A stretch of 64,000 nucleotides of DNA, from assembly GCA_046331425.1 (NCBI GenBank), contig JAXLQU010000008.1:62001-126000 (forward strand). The letters are read 5' to 3'. Below, one piece after another: positions 35,368-44,939 of the stretch (position 1 is its first letter; each line of letters opens with the position of its first letter). A program made the translations under genes and the position numbers. The notes under the pieces were generated by a model. The model was not told where the DNA came from, ran no database searches, and saw only the letters and a program-made list of their open reading frames with translations. This DNA comes from JANNUT01 sp046331425. Its GTDB lineage: Bacteria; Acidobacteriota; Polarisedimenticolia; J045.

Positions 35368-37267
35368 GGGCTACCTGAGGCTCAGCACGCGGCTCTTCAG
35401 GCTCATCCGGCTCCAGCGGCGTCTCGGACGGCTTGATACCGAGACCTGGCTCCGGCACGTCGGACTTCTCGATCACCTGCTGGCGTTCGAGGTAACGACG
35501 CAAGACGATTCCGGCGATCGGCGCCGCGGTTTCACCGCCATGTCCGCCGTGCTCGACAATGATTCCCCACGACAAACGCGGCTTGTCCAGCGGACCGAAC
35601 CCCATGAACCAGGCGTTGTCACCCGGGTCTTTGGCACCGGTGTCACGTGAAACCACCTGCGCAGTGCCGGTCTTGCCGGCCACTTTCACGCCAGGAACTC
35701 GCGCACGTCGCGCGGTGCCGCTATCGCTGTCGACCACGTTGTTCATCGCCTCTTTCAATAACGCGATGGTGGTGGTCGACAGGCCGATCGCCTCCGGTTG
35801 GTCTGCATCACCGGGTCGATCGACAAAGTGTGGGTGCACGCGATAACCGCCGTTTGCGATCGCCGATGCGACCACCGCCATCTGCAAAGGCGTGGCCTGC
35901 ATCTGCCCTTGTCCGATCGAGACACTGATCGTTTCACCGGCGTACCACGGCTGGCCGCGAGTCTTCATCTTCCATGCGCTCGACGGCATGATCCCCGGGC
36001 TTTCACCCTCGAGTCTGATTCCGGATTTTTCGCCGAAACCGAACTTGTGCCCCCACTTGGCAATTCGATCGATGCCGAGTTCCTGTCCGACGGTGTAGAA
36101 GAAGACATTGCACGAGCGCGTGACCGCATCAGCAACGCCCACAGAACCGTGTCCCCCCTTTTTGTGGCACTTGTAGTCGCGTCCGTAGAAGTTCTTCGAG
36201 CCGCCGCAGAAGATCGTCTCGCCGGGGTGGATCACACCCTCTTCCAACGCCGCGCAAGCCATCATCACTTTGAACGTCGAGCCCGGCGGATAGGCGGATG
36301 AGATCGGCCTGTTTTGCAGCGGCTTGAGTGGGTTGTTGATCAACGCGGTCCAGTCGGCGGCACGCAGTCGACCGGCGAACACGTTGGGGTCGTACGTTGG
36401 TCCCGAGTACAAGGCACGCACGCCACCGTTGATCGGGTCAAGAAAGATCGCGCCCCCCGACCGACCAGCGAAGCACTCGTACAGGTCACGCTGCATTTGT
36501 CCATCCAGCGTGACCCGCAGCGCGCGACCCGCTCGCGGCGGACGCTGCACCGCCACCGTTCCAAGCGAGCGGCCGCGGGCATCGACCTCATCGAGTGTGA
36601 TGCCGGGCCGTCCGCGCAAATCGGCGTCGTAGATCTGCTCGACCCCGGAGCGGCCGACGCGATCGCCCGGCATCAGGTCGTCGCGCTTTTTCAACTCGGC
36701 TTCGCTGGCTTCCGATAGGTACCCAATCGCGTGCGCAGCCGCCTCGCCCAACGGATAGCTGCGCTTGGCCTCCATCACGACGTCGATCGCCGGCAACTCA
36801 GGGCGATGCGCCTCGATCTTGGATGCTATGCCGATGTCGACATCGGGCCGCAACAACACCGGGAGATAGGCCGGCGCGTGCTTTTGCTTGTCGAGTTGCT
36901 CGAGCAGCAACTCGGGAGTCTCGCCCAAATAACGGGCCAGCACGGCAACTTCGGCGCGCGCATCGCGCGAACGATCCCGTTGCATGTAGATCGCGAACGA
37001 TGGGCGGTTGCCAACCAACACCATGTTGGCTTCATCGATCAACATGCCGCGCGGAGGACGCTCATAGCGGTGCTGCAGTCGATTCTCCTCGGCGCGCTGC
37101 GCGTAGTACTCGCCGTGCACGATCTGCAGATACCAAAACACTTCGCCAAACAGTACGAAACCGAGCGCCACCACGATCCGCAGCAGGTTGAGCCGCGCCT
37201 TGAGCATGCGACCCAATCGATAGTCGCGATACGGCTTGAGGTTGCGATAGTCGACGTTGGCACTCAT
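35348..37267 (-). CDS. mrdA: penicillin-binding protein 2 (rod-complex transpeptidase)
   Basis: A 639-residue class B PBP. One N-terminal anchor (LNLLRIVVALGFVLFGEVFWYL, residues ~27-48) precedes the pedestal domain. The transpeptidase motifs are STFK (S330 nucleophile, K333), SCN in VTRSCNVFF and KTG in VAGKTGTAQV (K532). It crosslinks peptidoglycan during elongation as partner of RodA. The ATG at 37267 overlaps the mreD stop as ATGA, showing translational coupling; an upstream extension of 58 codons is an artefact of the mreD coding sequence. A Pro/Glu-rich tail ends the protein. Confidence 0.94.
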   Translation of the reverse strand: MSANVDYRNLKPYRDYRLGRMLKARLNLLRIVVALGFVLFGEVFWYLQIVHGEYYAQRAEENRLQHRYERPPRGMLIDEANMVLVGNRPSFAIYMQRDRSRDARAEVAVLARYLGETPELLLEQLDKQKHAPAYLPVLLRPDVDIGIASKIEAHRPELPAIDVVMEAKRSYPLGEAAAHAIGYLSEASEAELKKRDDLMPGDRVGRSGVEQIYDADLRGRPGITLDEVDARGRSLGTVAVQRPPRAGRALRVTLDGQMQRDLYECFAGRSGGAIFLDPINGGVRALYSGPTYDPNVFAGRLRAADWTALINNPLKPLQNRPISSAYPPGSTFKVMMACAALEEGVIHPGETIFCGGSKNFYGRDYKCHKKGGHGSVGVADAVTRSCNVFFYTVGQELGIDRIAKWGHKFGFGEKSGIRLEGESPGIMPSSAWKMKTRGQPWYAGETISVSIGQGQMQATPLQMAVVASAIANGGYRVHPHFVDRPGDADQPEAIGLSTTTIALLKEAMNNVVDSDSGTARRARVPGVKVAGKTGTAQVVSRDTGAKDPGDNAWFMGFGPLDKPRLSWGIIVEHGGHGGETAAPIAGIVLRRYLERQQVIEKSDVPEPGLGIKPSETPLEPDEPEEPRAEPQVAHVQIRR

Positions 37268-37746
37268 CGACGACGCTTCGGATCGCGGGGGGCCATCAGC
37301 ACCCGATGAAAAGCCAGCGCCAAACCGGTGTTGGCCAACACCGCCAGACCCCAAAACAGCATCGAGGGCACCGCTCCCAACGGACGATCGAACAGCGCTC
37401 GCAACCCGACTTGCAAACCCCAATCGGCGAGCGTCGCGCACGCCACCGCGGCTGCCGCTGGGAGCATCCCCATCAGGTCCATGCGCTGCGCCAACAACGA
37501 CACGAGGTAGGCCACGACAAGGTGCGTGAACGTGTGCTCGCCGTACCAGGTCGAGTTCCAGCCGTCTTGCAAAGCACCGGTGATCAATCCAACCGTCAAG
37601 GCCAGCGACGGTCTACCCGGCAAGGCACCCAGCACCGCCACCACCAGCAACGGATCGACGACCAGCGCGATCCCCTCCCATCGCCCCGCCAGAATGTGCA
37701 ACCCGAAGGCGACGGCGCTGGAGAGCAGCAGCGTGACCAGGTTCAT
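37264..37746 (-). CDS. mreD: rod shape-determining protein MreD
   Basis: A 160-residue hydrophobic protein with about five spans (LVTLLLSSAVAFGLHILAG, GIALVVDPLLVVAVLGAL, LTVGLITGALQDGW, HTFTHLVVAYLVSLLAQR, LFWGLAVLANTGLALAFH). GLITGALQDGW resembles the conserved MreD sequence in the third span. Identification also rests on position: it is ATGA-coupled at both ends, to mreC upstream and to PBP2 downstream. MreD is the membrane partner of MreC in the elongation complex. Confidence 0.88.
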   Translation of the reverse strand: MNLVTLLLSSAVAFGLHILAGRWEGIALVVDPLLVVAVLGALPGRPSLALTVGLITGALQDGWNSTWYGEHTFTHLVVAYLVSLLAQRMDLMGMLPAAAAVACATLADWGLQVGLRALFDRPLGAVPSMLFWGLAVLANTGLALAFHRVLMAPRDPKRRR

Positions 37747-38570
37747 GGCGTGCTCCCGAGTGGTGGCGGAACCAACAACAACTCTTCGACCGACACCGGA
37801 TCGACGGCGGGCTCCACCCCGATCGTCCAGGTCAACAGATCATCCTCGGCAAGATCGCGTACGAAGCCGACCAGAAGTCCCGGTGGAAACGCTCCATCCA
37901 ATCCCGATGTGACCAGCGGATCGCCGACTGCCACCTGCGTGTCGCGCGGCACGAACATCAGCCGCGTCATTTGCGCCGGTCCTTTGTTGCCACCGCGCAG
38001 CACCCCGGTGTAGCGGTCGAGTTGATGACGCACGCCCACGCCCGACTCGGGGTCAAGCAGCGTCATCACCCCGGCACTGCCGCCGGCAACCTCGGTGACG
38101 CGCCCGACGAGCATTCCTCGATAGACCGCGACCCAACCACGCGTCACGCCGTCACTCAGACCGCGATCGACCATCAGCCCGCGCTGCAGCGGTCCTGTAT
38201 TGAGCAACGAGATCACACGTGCGACCCGACCTTTCGGGAAGGCTTGTGGGCTGCGCAGTTCCAACATCTCGCGCAGACGCATGTTCTCTTGATAGATCTC
38301 GGCGTAGCGGGCGTGTTCTGTGCCGAGTTGATCGAGCTGTTCGCGCAGTTTTTGGTTTTCGTCGCGCACCGAACGCAGATTGACATAGTTGTCCCAGACG
38401 CCCTGTGCGCCGCCGGCCGCTTTCAGAACGCCTTCGGCCACAGGGCCCGTGGCATTGCGCAGCGTGCTGCCGAGCGCCGACTCGGTTCCCTTCCGCACTT
38501 GCGACGCCATCAGCGCCAACAGACCCAGCGCTAAGACGAGAAACGTGATGTGTGTCGCTTTTTCTGTCAT
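37743..38570 (-). CDS. mreC: rod shape-determining protein MreC
   Basis: A 275-residue periplasmic scaffold with one N-terminal span (HITFLVLALGLLALMASQV). A coiled coil (VRDENQKLREQLDQLGTEHARYAEIYQENMRLREML, split by the family pattern) lies at residues ~70-105. The two beta-barrels characteristic of MreC follow, with VISLLNTGPLQRGLMVDRGLSDGV, GRVTEVAGGSAGVMTLLDP and DPLVTSGLDGAFPPGLLVGFV. It links the cytoplasmic MreB filaments to PBP2. The stop is ATGA-coupled to mreD. mreB lies 103 bp upstream on the same strand. Confidence 0.93.
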   Translation of the reverse strand: MTEKATHITFLVLALGLLALMASQVRKGTESALGSTLRNATGPVAEGVLKAAGGAQGVWDNYVNLRSVRDENQKLREQLDQLGTEHARYAEIYQENMRLREMLELRSPQAFPKGRVARVISLLNTGPLQRGLMVDRGLSDGVTRGWVAVYRGMLVGRVTEVAGGSAGVMTLLDPESGVGVRHQLDRYTGVLRGGNKGPAQMTRLMFVPRDTQVAVGDPLVTSGLDGAFPPGLLVGFVRDLAEDDLLTWTIGVEPAVDPVSVEELLLVPPPLGSTP

Positions 38571-38673
38571 GGCGTGAGTCGGTGACGACCGATGCCTCGT
38601 TGTGCCCAGGCTGGTTCAGGCTCGGGAACTGTGACGGGCGGGCGTCCGCATCAGTTCCCGAGATGCGATTGTT

Positions 38674-39705
38674 TCAATCAATAGCCACTTTCCGCAGCAG
38701 GTCGAAGTCGACCAGCATGCGGCCGATGCCGAGCGCCACGGAGTGCAGCGGCTCTTCGGCCAGACTCACCGGCAGACCGGTTTCCTCGCGCAATCGCTTG
38801 TCGAGGTTCTTCAGCAGCGATCCGCCGCCTGCCAGGATGATGCCGCGATCGCCGATGTCGGCCGAGAGTTCGGGAGGGATCTGTTCGAGCGCAACGCGCG
38901 TTGCATCGACGATGACTTGAACCGTCTCGGACAGCGCCTCGCGAATTTCTTCGTCGGAAACCGTCAGCGTCTTGGGAATTCCCTCGACCAGATCGCGGCC
39001 GCGGATTTCCATGCTCAGCTCTTCATCCAGCGGGAAGGCCGAACCCAACCGCATCTTGATTTCTTCAGCGGTGCGCTCGCCGACCAACAGATTGTGCTTC
39101 TTCTTGATGTACCCGATGATCGCTTCATCCATCTCGTTGCCGGCCACTCGCACCGACCGCGAGTACACGATACCGGCCATCGAGATCACCGCGATGTCGG
39201 TGGTGCCGCCGCCGATGTCGATGATCATGTTGCCGGTCGGTTCGGTGATCGGGAGTCCGGCGCCGATCGCGGCCATCATCGCCTGCTCCACCAAGAAGAC
39301 TTCGGTCGCCTTGGCTCGGTATGCCGAATCGCGCACGGCACGCTTCTCGACCTGCGTGATTTCGCCCGGTACACCGATCACGATCCTCGGCCGCACGCCT
39401 GCTCGGCGCTTGTGCGCGCGCTGAATGAAATACTCCAACATTTTCTCGGTGTGCTCGAAGTCGGCGATGACACCGTCCTTCATTGGACGGATAGCGACGA
39501 TCGTACCCGGCGTACGCCCGAGCATGTCCTTGGCGTCGCGTCCGACCGCTTCGACCTTGCCCGTCTTTTGGTTGACGGCCACGATCGACGGTTCGTTCAC
39601 GACGATTCCTTTGCCGCGCGCGAAGACGATGGTGTTGGCCGTGCCGAGATCGATGGCGAGGTCGTTCGAGAAGAGCGACAAAACGGAGCGAGGCCAGAAT
39701 GCCAA
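38674..39705 (-). CDS. mreB: rod shape-determining protein MreB (actin homologue)
   Basis: A 343-residue actin-like ATPase. Phosphate 1 loop: NDLAIDLGTANTIVFARGKGIV; connect and phosphate 2: MIIDIGGGTTDIAVISM; adenosine loop: IILAGGGSLLKNLDKRL. It forms membrane-bound filaments that position the elongation complex. The frame opens with TTG at 39720, but GGGAGGA at 39712-39718 lies 6 nt before TTG 39705, which I take as the start; it gives the usual hydrophobic N-terminus (FWPRSVLSLF). It is first gene of the operon, so its promoter lies in 39706-39847. Confidence 0.95.
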   Translation of the reverse strand: MAFWPRSVLSLFSNDLAIDLGTANTIVFARGKGIVVNEPSIVAVNQKTGKVEAVGRDAKDMLGRTPGTIVAIRPMKDGVIADFEHTEKMLEYFIQRAHKRRAGVRPRIVIGVPGEITQVEKRAVRDSAYRAKATEVFLVEQAMMAAIGAGLPITEPTGNMIIDIGGGTTDIAVISMAGIVYSRSVRVAGNEMDEAIIGYIKKKHNLLVGERTAEEIKMRLGSAFPLDEELSMEIRGRDLVEGIPKTLTVSDEEIREALSETVQVIVDATRVALEQIPPELSADIGDRGIILAGGGSLLKNLDKRLREETGLPVSLAEEPLHSVALGIGRMLVDFDLLRKVAID

Positions 39706-39847
39706 CGCCAATCCTCCCAAAAACTAGAGTTGTGCCGATCGATAGTGTCGTGCACCACAACTACGGCCCGGCTTCGAAACAAATGCTAATCGCTGCCATC
39801 CAGCGGGACAAGATGAAACCGGGGTATTTCGGGCGGTTCCGACCGGA

Positions 39848-41296
39848 TCAACTCGGCTGGAGTATTTCTTCCAGTACTTCAGTTGCGGCCAGGACCCCGT
39901 TCTTGCCTTGATCCTTGACCCGATACATCGCCGCGTCGGCGGCGGCGAGCAGTGCTTCGGCGGTGCGTCCATGATCGGGCCAGACCGCGACCCCGATGCT
40001 GGCCGAGATATTGATCTGGACCCCGGTCCCCTCGAGATAGGGGCCCTCCTCCACGCGCTGGCAGAGTCGCTCGGCCATCGCCATGGCGCCCTCGAGCCCC
40101 GTTTCGGGAAGCACGATCGCGAATTCGTCACCACCCCAGCGAGCGACGACATCGACCTCGCGCACGTTGCGTCGCAAGATCTCGCCCACCTCGATCAGCG
40201 TGCGTGAACCGAACATGTGGCCGTTGACGTCGTTGACCGCCTTGAAGCCGTCGAGGTCGATGAACAACAGCGCCACCGGGCGATGAAATCGGTCTGCTCG
40301 TTTGGTCTCGCGGCGCAGGTAGTTTTCCATGAAGCGAGCGTTGTACAGATGCGTCAGATCGTCGGTGACGGTGCGCTCTTCCAAGCGGCGAAACAGCAGG
40401 GCGTTGTCGAGTGCGATCGCCGCCGGATCGAGCAGGGCACGAAGCAGCCCCTGTTCGCGCCAGCGCAGCGCTCCGCCGGCCGGGTCGGCAAGTTCGACCA
40501 CCCCGATCACTCGACCGCGGGATACCAACGGCATCACCAAGAGCGATGCGGGCAATGTTCCCGGCCATTCCAGTTCGCGATCGATGCGCGTTTCTTCGTG
40601 CAAGTTCTCGATGTGGAGGATCTGGCGGTGCCGCGCCACCCAGCCGGCCAAGCCTCGGTCGAGGGGGAGCGCATCGGTCGGTCTGGCTTGACCCGCACCC
40701 GGTTCCTTGCGCAGATCCAACCGCAGCACTCCAGCCACTTCGTCGATGCGATAGAGCCGCCACTGGGTCGCGCCGACCAACGCCGCCGCGCGCTCCATGA
40801 TGAAGCGCGCCACCATCCCGGGGTCGAGCAGAGCGCCGGCCGCTTGAATCGTGTCGGACATCAGCGCGAGTCGCTGCTCGAGCGCTTCCACGCGCCGGTC
40901 CGATCGCCGCGTTCCCGATTCGGCGCGCTCACGACCGCGCGCCAACTCGATCACGGTGGTCAACAACGAGGGCTGCAGGGGCGATGGGATCACGCCATCG
41001 ATCAGATCTCCCCAGGCTTCGCGGCGGGCCTCCAAGTTGGCGCTCGGACCGGTCACCAAGCGCGGCGCGCGGCGCCACGCACCGCGCAACTGTGCGATCG
41101 CGTGCGCGGTGGCGGGCGTGGGTTGCGCGGCATCGAAGATCAGAAGGCGAGGGGCGCGGCGTTCAGCGCGCAAGGCGCGGGGTAGCGAGGCGAAGCGACG
41201 GATGGCGTCGGCGTCATCGCTGCGTCGGCGCTTGGGTGAAGCACCGCCGATCACGACGGCGAGCGGTGCGGCCCGACGAGGCGAATCAGAAGACAT
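39848..41296 (-). CDS. diguanylate cyclase with GAF domain and receiver-like N-terminus
   Basis: A 482-residue protein. Residues ~1-135 look like a degenerate receiver fold (PLAVVIGGASPKRRR, RLLIFDAAQP, DLIDGVIPSPLQPS). A GAF domain follows (~165-320; ALVGATQWRLYRIDEVAGVL, PLVSRGRVIGVVELADPAGG). The C-terminal GGDEF domain starts DDLTHLYNARFMENYL and has the active-site WGGDEF, preceded by REVD, an RxxD inhibitory site at the normal distance. It should make cyclic di-GMP with product inhibition. Its start overlaps the FecR-domain gene by 11 bp, so the two are translated together. Confidence 0.9.
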   Translation of the reverse strand: MSSDSPRRAAPLAVVIGGASPKRRRSDDADAIRRFASLPRALRAERRAPRLLIFDAAQPTPATAHAIAQLRGAWRRAPRLVTGPSANLEARREAWGDLIDGVIPSPLQPSLLTTVIELARGRERAESGTRRSDRRVEALEQRLALMSDTIQAAGALLDPGMVARFIMERAAALVGATQWRLYRIDEVAGVLRLDLRKEPGAGQARPTDALPLDRGLAGWVARHRQILHIENLHEETRIDRELEWPGTLPASLLVMPLVSRGRVIGVVELADPAGGALRWREQGLLRALLDPAAIALDNALLFRRLEERTVTDDLTHLYNARFMENYLRRETKRADRFHRPVALLFIDLDGFKAVNDVNGHMFGSRTLIEVGEILRRNVREVDVVARWGGDEFAIVLPETGLEGAMAMAERLCQRVEEGPYLEGTGVQINISASIGVAVWPDHGRTAEALLAAADAAMYRVKDQGKNGVLAATEVLEEILQPS

Positions 41297-42731
41297 CGAC
41301 TTGTGCGTGCGTCAGCTTACGCGTTTCGTTGCCGGCGGCGTCCTGTGCCAACAACTGGATCTTGTTGAGGCCGTCTTCGCGCAGCTTCACGACCCAGGTG
41401 AACTTGCCGCTGTCGCCCACATCGACCCGCTCACCATCGATCCAAACCAGCGCGCCGGGCTCTGTGTTGCCGCTCACGATCGCGTTGGTTCCAACCACGA
41501 GAACCTCGGTGACCTGCAACGGTGGCGGGGTTCGATCGTCGAGATCGCGGTACTCGGTTCCGAGGATTCGGAACTTGCGGCTCTCCGACCAGCGACCGGC
41601 GCGCCCGTCGTGATCGATCGAAGCGAGGCGCCAGAAGTACATCCCTGGCAGCAATTCGGGGAGATCGGCTTGCGTCCCGCCGAGTTGGAGATCGACTTGA
41701 ACGGGGCTGAAGTTGCCACTGGTGGAAACCTGCAATCGATAGCGATCGGCGCGACTCTCCGGCGCCCAAACCAGGGTGAGTTTGGATTCGGACGGGGCTG
41801 CGAACGATTTCTGATCGGGGGGCGAGGTCAGGCGGGGCGGGTCGACCAACTGAACCTTGTCGATGATTCGCCCCTCGGCGACAGTGACTTGCGTGCTCTC
41901 GGGGACCTCGACCTCGCGACCGCCGGTCTGCATCGCGACGCTGCCGCTGTAGGTCGTGATCTCCGATCGCCCACTGTCCTTGGCTCGGCTGACCTGGAAA
42001 TCGGCCGCCTTGCGAGATTTGAAGGACGCTTCATCGGTGGAGACTTCATGCACCGACGTCATCCCCTCGTTTTCGGTGGTCGATGCATTGAGCGATCCCC
42101 AGGCGAGGCGCTCTTTCACGCGTTGCTCGCGACTGGATGTATCGCGGAACAGCTCGCGAATCTCGAGCATGCTGCTGCCGGCCACCGTGACCCGTGTGCC
42201 GTCGAAGTACACGACCTCGGCCGTGGAATCGGCGGCGGTACGGATTTGGTCTCCGGCCCGGAGCACGGTCTTGTCCGAGATCGGTTCCCAGACGAACTGA
42301 CCGGCCCGTTTCAGGTGAGCCTCGCCGGAGACTCGGGCCAGGCGGGCGCCGGTCTCGGTTTCGGCGGCGTCGGGGGCGGTGGCACTGGCAGCCCGTTTTT
42401 CCGCCTCGTGGGCGTCCTCGACCGAACGGCCGAATTCCTGCGACTCGAGCTCGCGCTGCGCTCTTTCCAGCGAGACCCGCGCGAGTTTCAGGTCGGGAGC
42501 TTGGGGTGCCCGGGCTGTGGCGTCGGCAACCGCGCGTTCTGCATCGGCGACAGCCTGCCGGGCCTGATCGCGGATATCGGTGTCACGGCCGTGGCTGTAC
42601 CACCAGTACACGCCCCACCCGATCGCCCCGAGCGCGATCCCGCCCAGCAGGACGAGCGTCCTGGTCTGGACATAGATCCATTCCACGACCACGGCCTGTC
42701 GTTGCCGAGACGGTATTTCTTTGGTCGCCAT
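41286..42731 (-). CDS. membrane-anchored FecR-domain protein
   Basis: A 481-residue protein starting MATKEIPSRQRQ. One span (LVLLGGIALGAIGWGVYWW) is followed by an Ala/Glu-rich helical segment (residues ~50-115). The FecR domain covers about residues 130-270 (LKRAGQFVWEPISDKTVLRAGDQIRT would be its core; VYFDGTRVTVAGSSML is typical). An Fn3-like domain (LTLVWAPESRADRYRLQVS, GMYFWRLASIDHDGRAG) and a C-terminal bacterial Ig-like domain (GALVWIDGERVDVGDSGKFT) end it. No sigma factor is adjacent, so it is not a standard FecI/FecR pair; peptidoglycan or ligand binding feeding the coupled diguanylate cyclase is a reasonable inference. An ATG at 42755 is an alternative start. Confidence 0.82.
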   Translation of the reverse strand: MATKEIPSRQRQAVVVEWIYVQTRTLVLLGGIALGAIGWGVYWWYSHGRDTDIRDQARQAVADAERAVADATARAPQAPDLKLARVSLERAQRELESQEFGRSVEDAHEAEKRAASATAPDAAETETGARLARVSGEAHLKRAGQFVWEPISDKTVLRAGDQIRTAADSTAEVVYFDGTRVTVAGSSMLEIRELFRDTSSREQRVKERLAWGSLNASTTENEGMTSVHEVSTDEASFKSRKAADFQVSRAKDSGRSEITTYSGSVAMQTGGREVEVPESTQVTVAEGRIIDKVQLVDPPRLTSPPDQKSFAAPSESKLTLVWAPESRADRYRLQVSTSGNFSPVQVDLQLGGTQADLPELLPGMYFWRLASIDHDGRAGRWSESRKFRILGTEYRDLDDRTPPPLQVTEVLVVGTNAIVSGNTEPGALVWIDGERVDVGDSGKFTWVVKLREDGLNKIQLLAQDAAGNETRKLTHAQVDVF

Positions 42732-42832
42732 GCGTCTCTCAGGGCCGCAGGACATCCCGGTGGGCCCCGGGAGTCCGCGCCTTTTCGCTCACCGCTAACT
42801 TGGTTCCCCACCCCCACCCCGACAACCCCGTT

Positions 42833-42930
42833 AAATCGGGGACGGTCGACCTAAAGCGCTCCTCGAGACTGGTAAGCTCCCAGGGAGTTACCGGGCCCTG
42901 CGGCCGCTTTAGGTAGACCGTCCCCGATTT
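42833..42930. repeat. large palindromic extragenic repeat (REP-like), copy 2
   Basis: The left arm (42833-42858, AAATCGGGGACGGTCGACCT and on) and the reverse complement of 42905-42930 agree at 25 of 26 positions. The centre has a further inverted repeat (GGTAA, CTCC / GGAG, TTACC). It lies between the divergent FecR-domain and PpiD-like genes. GGGGACG-TC-ACCTA is shared with the palindrome at 10464-10541. Confidence 0.8.
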
Positions 42931-43019
42931 AGATTTCTTGATCGGACAACCTCGTTCGGCTAGCCTCCCGGTTTCCGCGTACATGGTTGCGCTGCGCTTT
43001 TCTCGAGGGAGACGGTCCC

Positions 43020-44939
43020 GTGCTGGCGTTTTTTCGTAAATCGATGCCTTTCCTCAAGCCGATCTTGCTGTTGGTGGTAGTCACCTTCGTGTTGTTCTTC
43101 GGGGTCAGTTGGTGGAGCAAGGACTCCGGGCAGGGTGCACCGACCGACGACTTCGCGGCCAAGGTCCGCGGGTCCAATCTGACGATGCGACAGTTCATGG
43201 ACGAGGCTCGACGCCTCGATGAACAGTACCGCCGGATGTTCGGCGAGAGGTATGCCGACCTCCGCAAGCAGATCGGCGTCGAACGCCAAGCCATCGAGAA
43301 CTTGGTGCAACAAGAGTTGGTGCTGCAAGACGCGCGACGCCTGGGACTGACCGTCTCCAGCGATGAACTCAACGCCGCGGTCTACAACATGCAGGTATTC
43401 CAGCGCGACGGTCGATTCGCCGGCAAGCAGGTCTACGAGCAGATCCTGCGTTCCAACGGTCAGCGCCCGGAACAGTTTGAAGCCGGACTCGAACAGAGCC
43501 TGGTGATCAGCAAGTGGCAGCAGCTGCTGGGAGCGTCCGTCCTGGTCGCAAAGAGTGACGTCGAAGCGGAGTATCGCCGCCGTCATGAAAAAGCCAACTT
43601 CGAGTACATCGCGCTGCCGCTCGATCGGTTCGAGAAGGAAGATGCAGCGCCTGCAGACTCTGAATTGAAGGCCTACTTCGACCAAAATCAGGCGCGCTAC
43701 AAAGAGGGCGAAGGGCGTCGCGCACTTTACGCACTGTTCGACGACAAGGCGGTGGAGAAGCGAGTACAGCTCACCGACGCCGAAGTCCAAGCCTATTACG
43801 ACACCAACAAAGCGAGCTTCGAGATCCCCGAACAGCGACGCGCGCGCCACGTACTCATCAAGGTCGATGCCGATGCGCCCGCCGACAAGGTCGAAGCGGC
43901 CAAGGCCCAAGCCCAGGACATTTCAGTGCGCGCCAAAGGGGGCGAAGACTTCGCCAAGCTCGCGGCTCAATACTCCGACGACACCAGCAGCAAGGTGCGC
44001 GGCGGCGATCTGGGCTTCTTTCCGCGCGGTCAGATGGTTCCCGAGTTCGACGAGGCGACATTCTCGCTGCCGCCTGGACAGATCTCGGCCCCCATTCGCA
44101 CGCAGTTCGGTTTCCACGTAATCAAGGTAGAAGAATCGCGCCCGGCGGGAGCGCAACCGCTCGACGCGGTGCGCAAGCAGATCGAAGGACAACTGAAGTT
44201 CCAGCGCTTGAAGGACGTGGCCGGCCAAATGGCGCAAGAGTTCATTGGCAAGCTCAAGGCCGGCGTCGATTTCAAGACCGCGGCGCAGCAAATGAACATC
44301 GAGTTGCAGGACACGGGCGTGGTCACGCGTAGCAGCGCTGTCCCAGGCCTCGGCCCGGTGCCGGCCTTGATCGAGTCGATCTTCACGCTCGAAAAAGGAA
44401 AGTACGGCGAGGCTGTCACACTCCCCCGCGGCCAAGCTGTCGCACAACTGCAGGATGTGATCGCCGATTACATGCCCCCCTTCGATATGCGACGTGAGCG
44501 CGTACGCGCCGACTATCTGCGCGAGCGGTCGCGTGATCGCGCCAAGGCCGAGTTGGCCAAGGCGGTCGCCGGCGGCAACCTCGAGGCGGCAGCCAAATCG
44601 CTGAAGCTCGAGGTGCGCAAGGCTCCGGCGTTCACGCGCGGCCAAGACCTTCAAGATGTGGGGTACGACGCCAAGCTGGAAGAGGCGCTGTTCGAGGCGG
44701 GTGCGGGACGGCTCACAGCGCCCCTGGATGGCCCGCGCGCTGTGGTCGTGGCGCGCATGATCTCGCGCGAGTCGGCCGACATGAGCAAACTCGCGACCGA
44801 GGAAGCGACGATCCGCGAAACGTTGAAAGCGCCGCGAATGCAGCGCTTGCTGCAAGAGCGAGTTCAGGCGCTGCGCAAGGAATCGGAGAGTGCCATCTGG
44901 ATCAATCCAGTGCTACAGCAGGCCGCGGCGCAAGGTTGA
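43020..44939 (+). CDS. PpiD/SurA-type periplasmic peptidyl-prolyl isomerase
   Basis: A 639-residue protein from GTG 43020 behind GAGGGAGA. An N-terminal anchor (PILLLVVVTFVLFFGVSWW) leads to a SurA_N-like chaperone region (RQFMDEARRLDEQYRRMFG, NLVQQELVLQDARRLGLTVS). The parvulin PpiC domain lies at residues ~275-375: RARHVLIKVDADAPADKVEA, DFAKLAAQYSDDTSSKVRGG, DLGFFPRGQMVPEFDEA, FGFHVIKVEE. A long C-terminal chaperone part follows. It assists folding of exported and outer-membrane proteins while tethered to the inner membrane. The next gene overlaps its stop (TTGA). Confidence 0.88.
   Translation: MLAFFRKSMPFLKPILLLVVVTFVLFFGVSWWSKDSGQGAPTDDFAAKVRGSNLTMRQFMDEARRLDEQYRRMFGERYADLRKQIGVERQAIENLVQQELVLQDARRLGLTVSSDELNAAVYNMQVFQRDGRFAGKQVYEQILRSNGQRPEQFEAGLEQSLVISKWQQLLGASVLVAKSDVEAEYRRRHEKANFEYIALPLDRFEKEDAAPADSELKAYFDQNQARYKEGEGRRALYALFDDKAVEKRVQLTDAEVQAYYDTNKASFEIPEQRRARHVLIKVDADAPADKVEAAKAQAQDISVRAKGGEDFAKLAAQYSDDTSSKVRGGDLGFFPRGQMVPEFDEATFSLPPGQISAPIRTQFGFHVIKVEESRPAGAQPLDAVRKQIEGQLKFQRLKDVAGQMAQEFIGKLKAGVDFKTAAQQMNIELQDTGVVTRSSAVPGLGPVPALIESIFTLEKGKYGEAVTLPRGQAVAQLQDVIADYMPPFDMRRERVRADYLRERSRDRAKAELAKAVAGGNLEAAAKSLKLEVRKAPAFTRGQDLQDVGYDAKLEEALFEAGAGRLTAPLDGPRAVVVARMISRESADMSKLATEEATIRETLKAPRMQRLLQERVQALRKESESAIWINPVLQQAAAQG

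Noticed and set aside
40851..42854. 667-codon plus-strand reading frame across the GGDEF and FecR genes
   Set aside because: It spans two well-supported minus-strand genes and has no domain.
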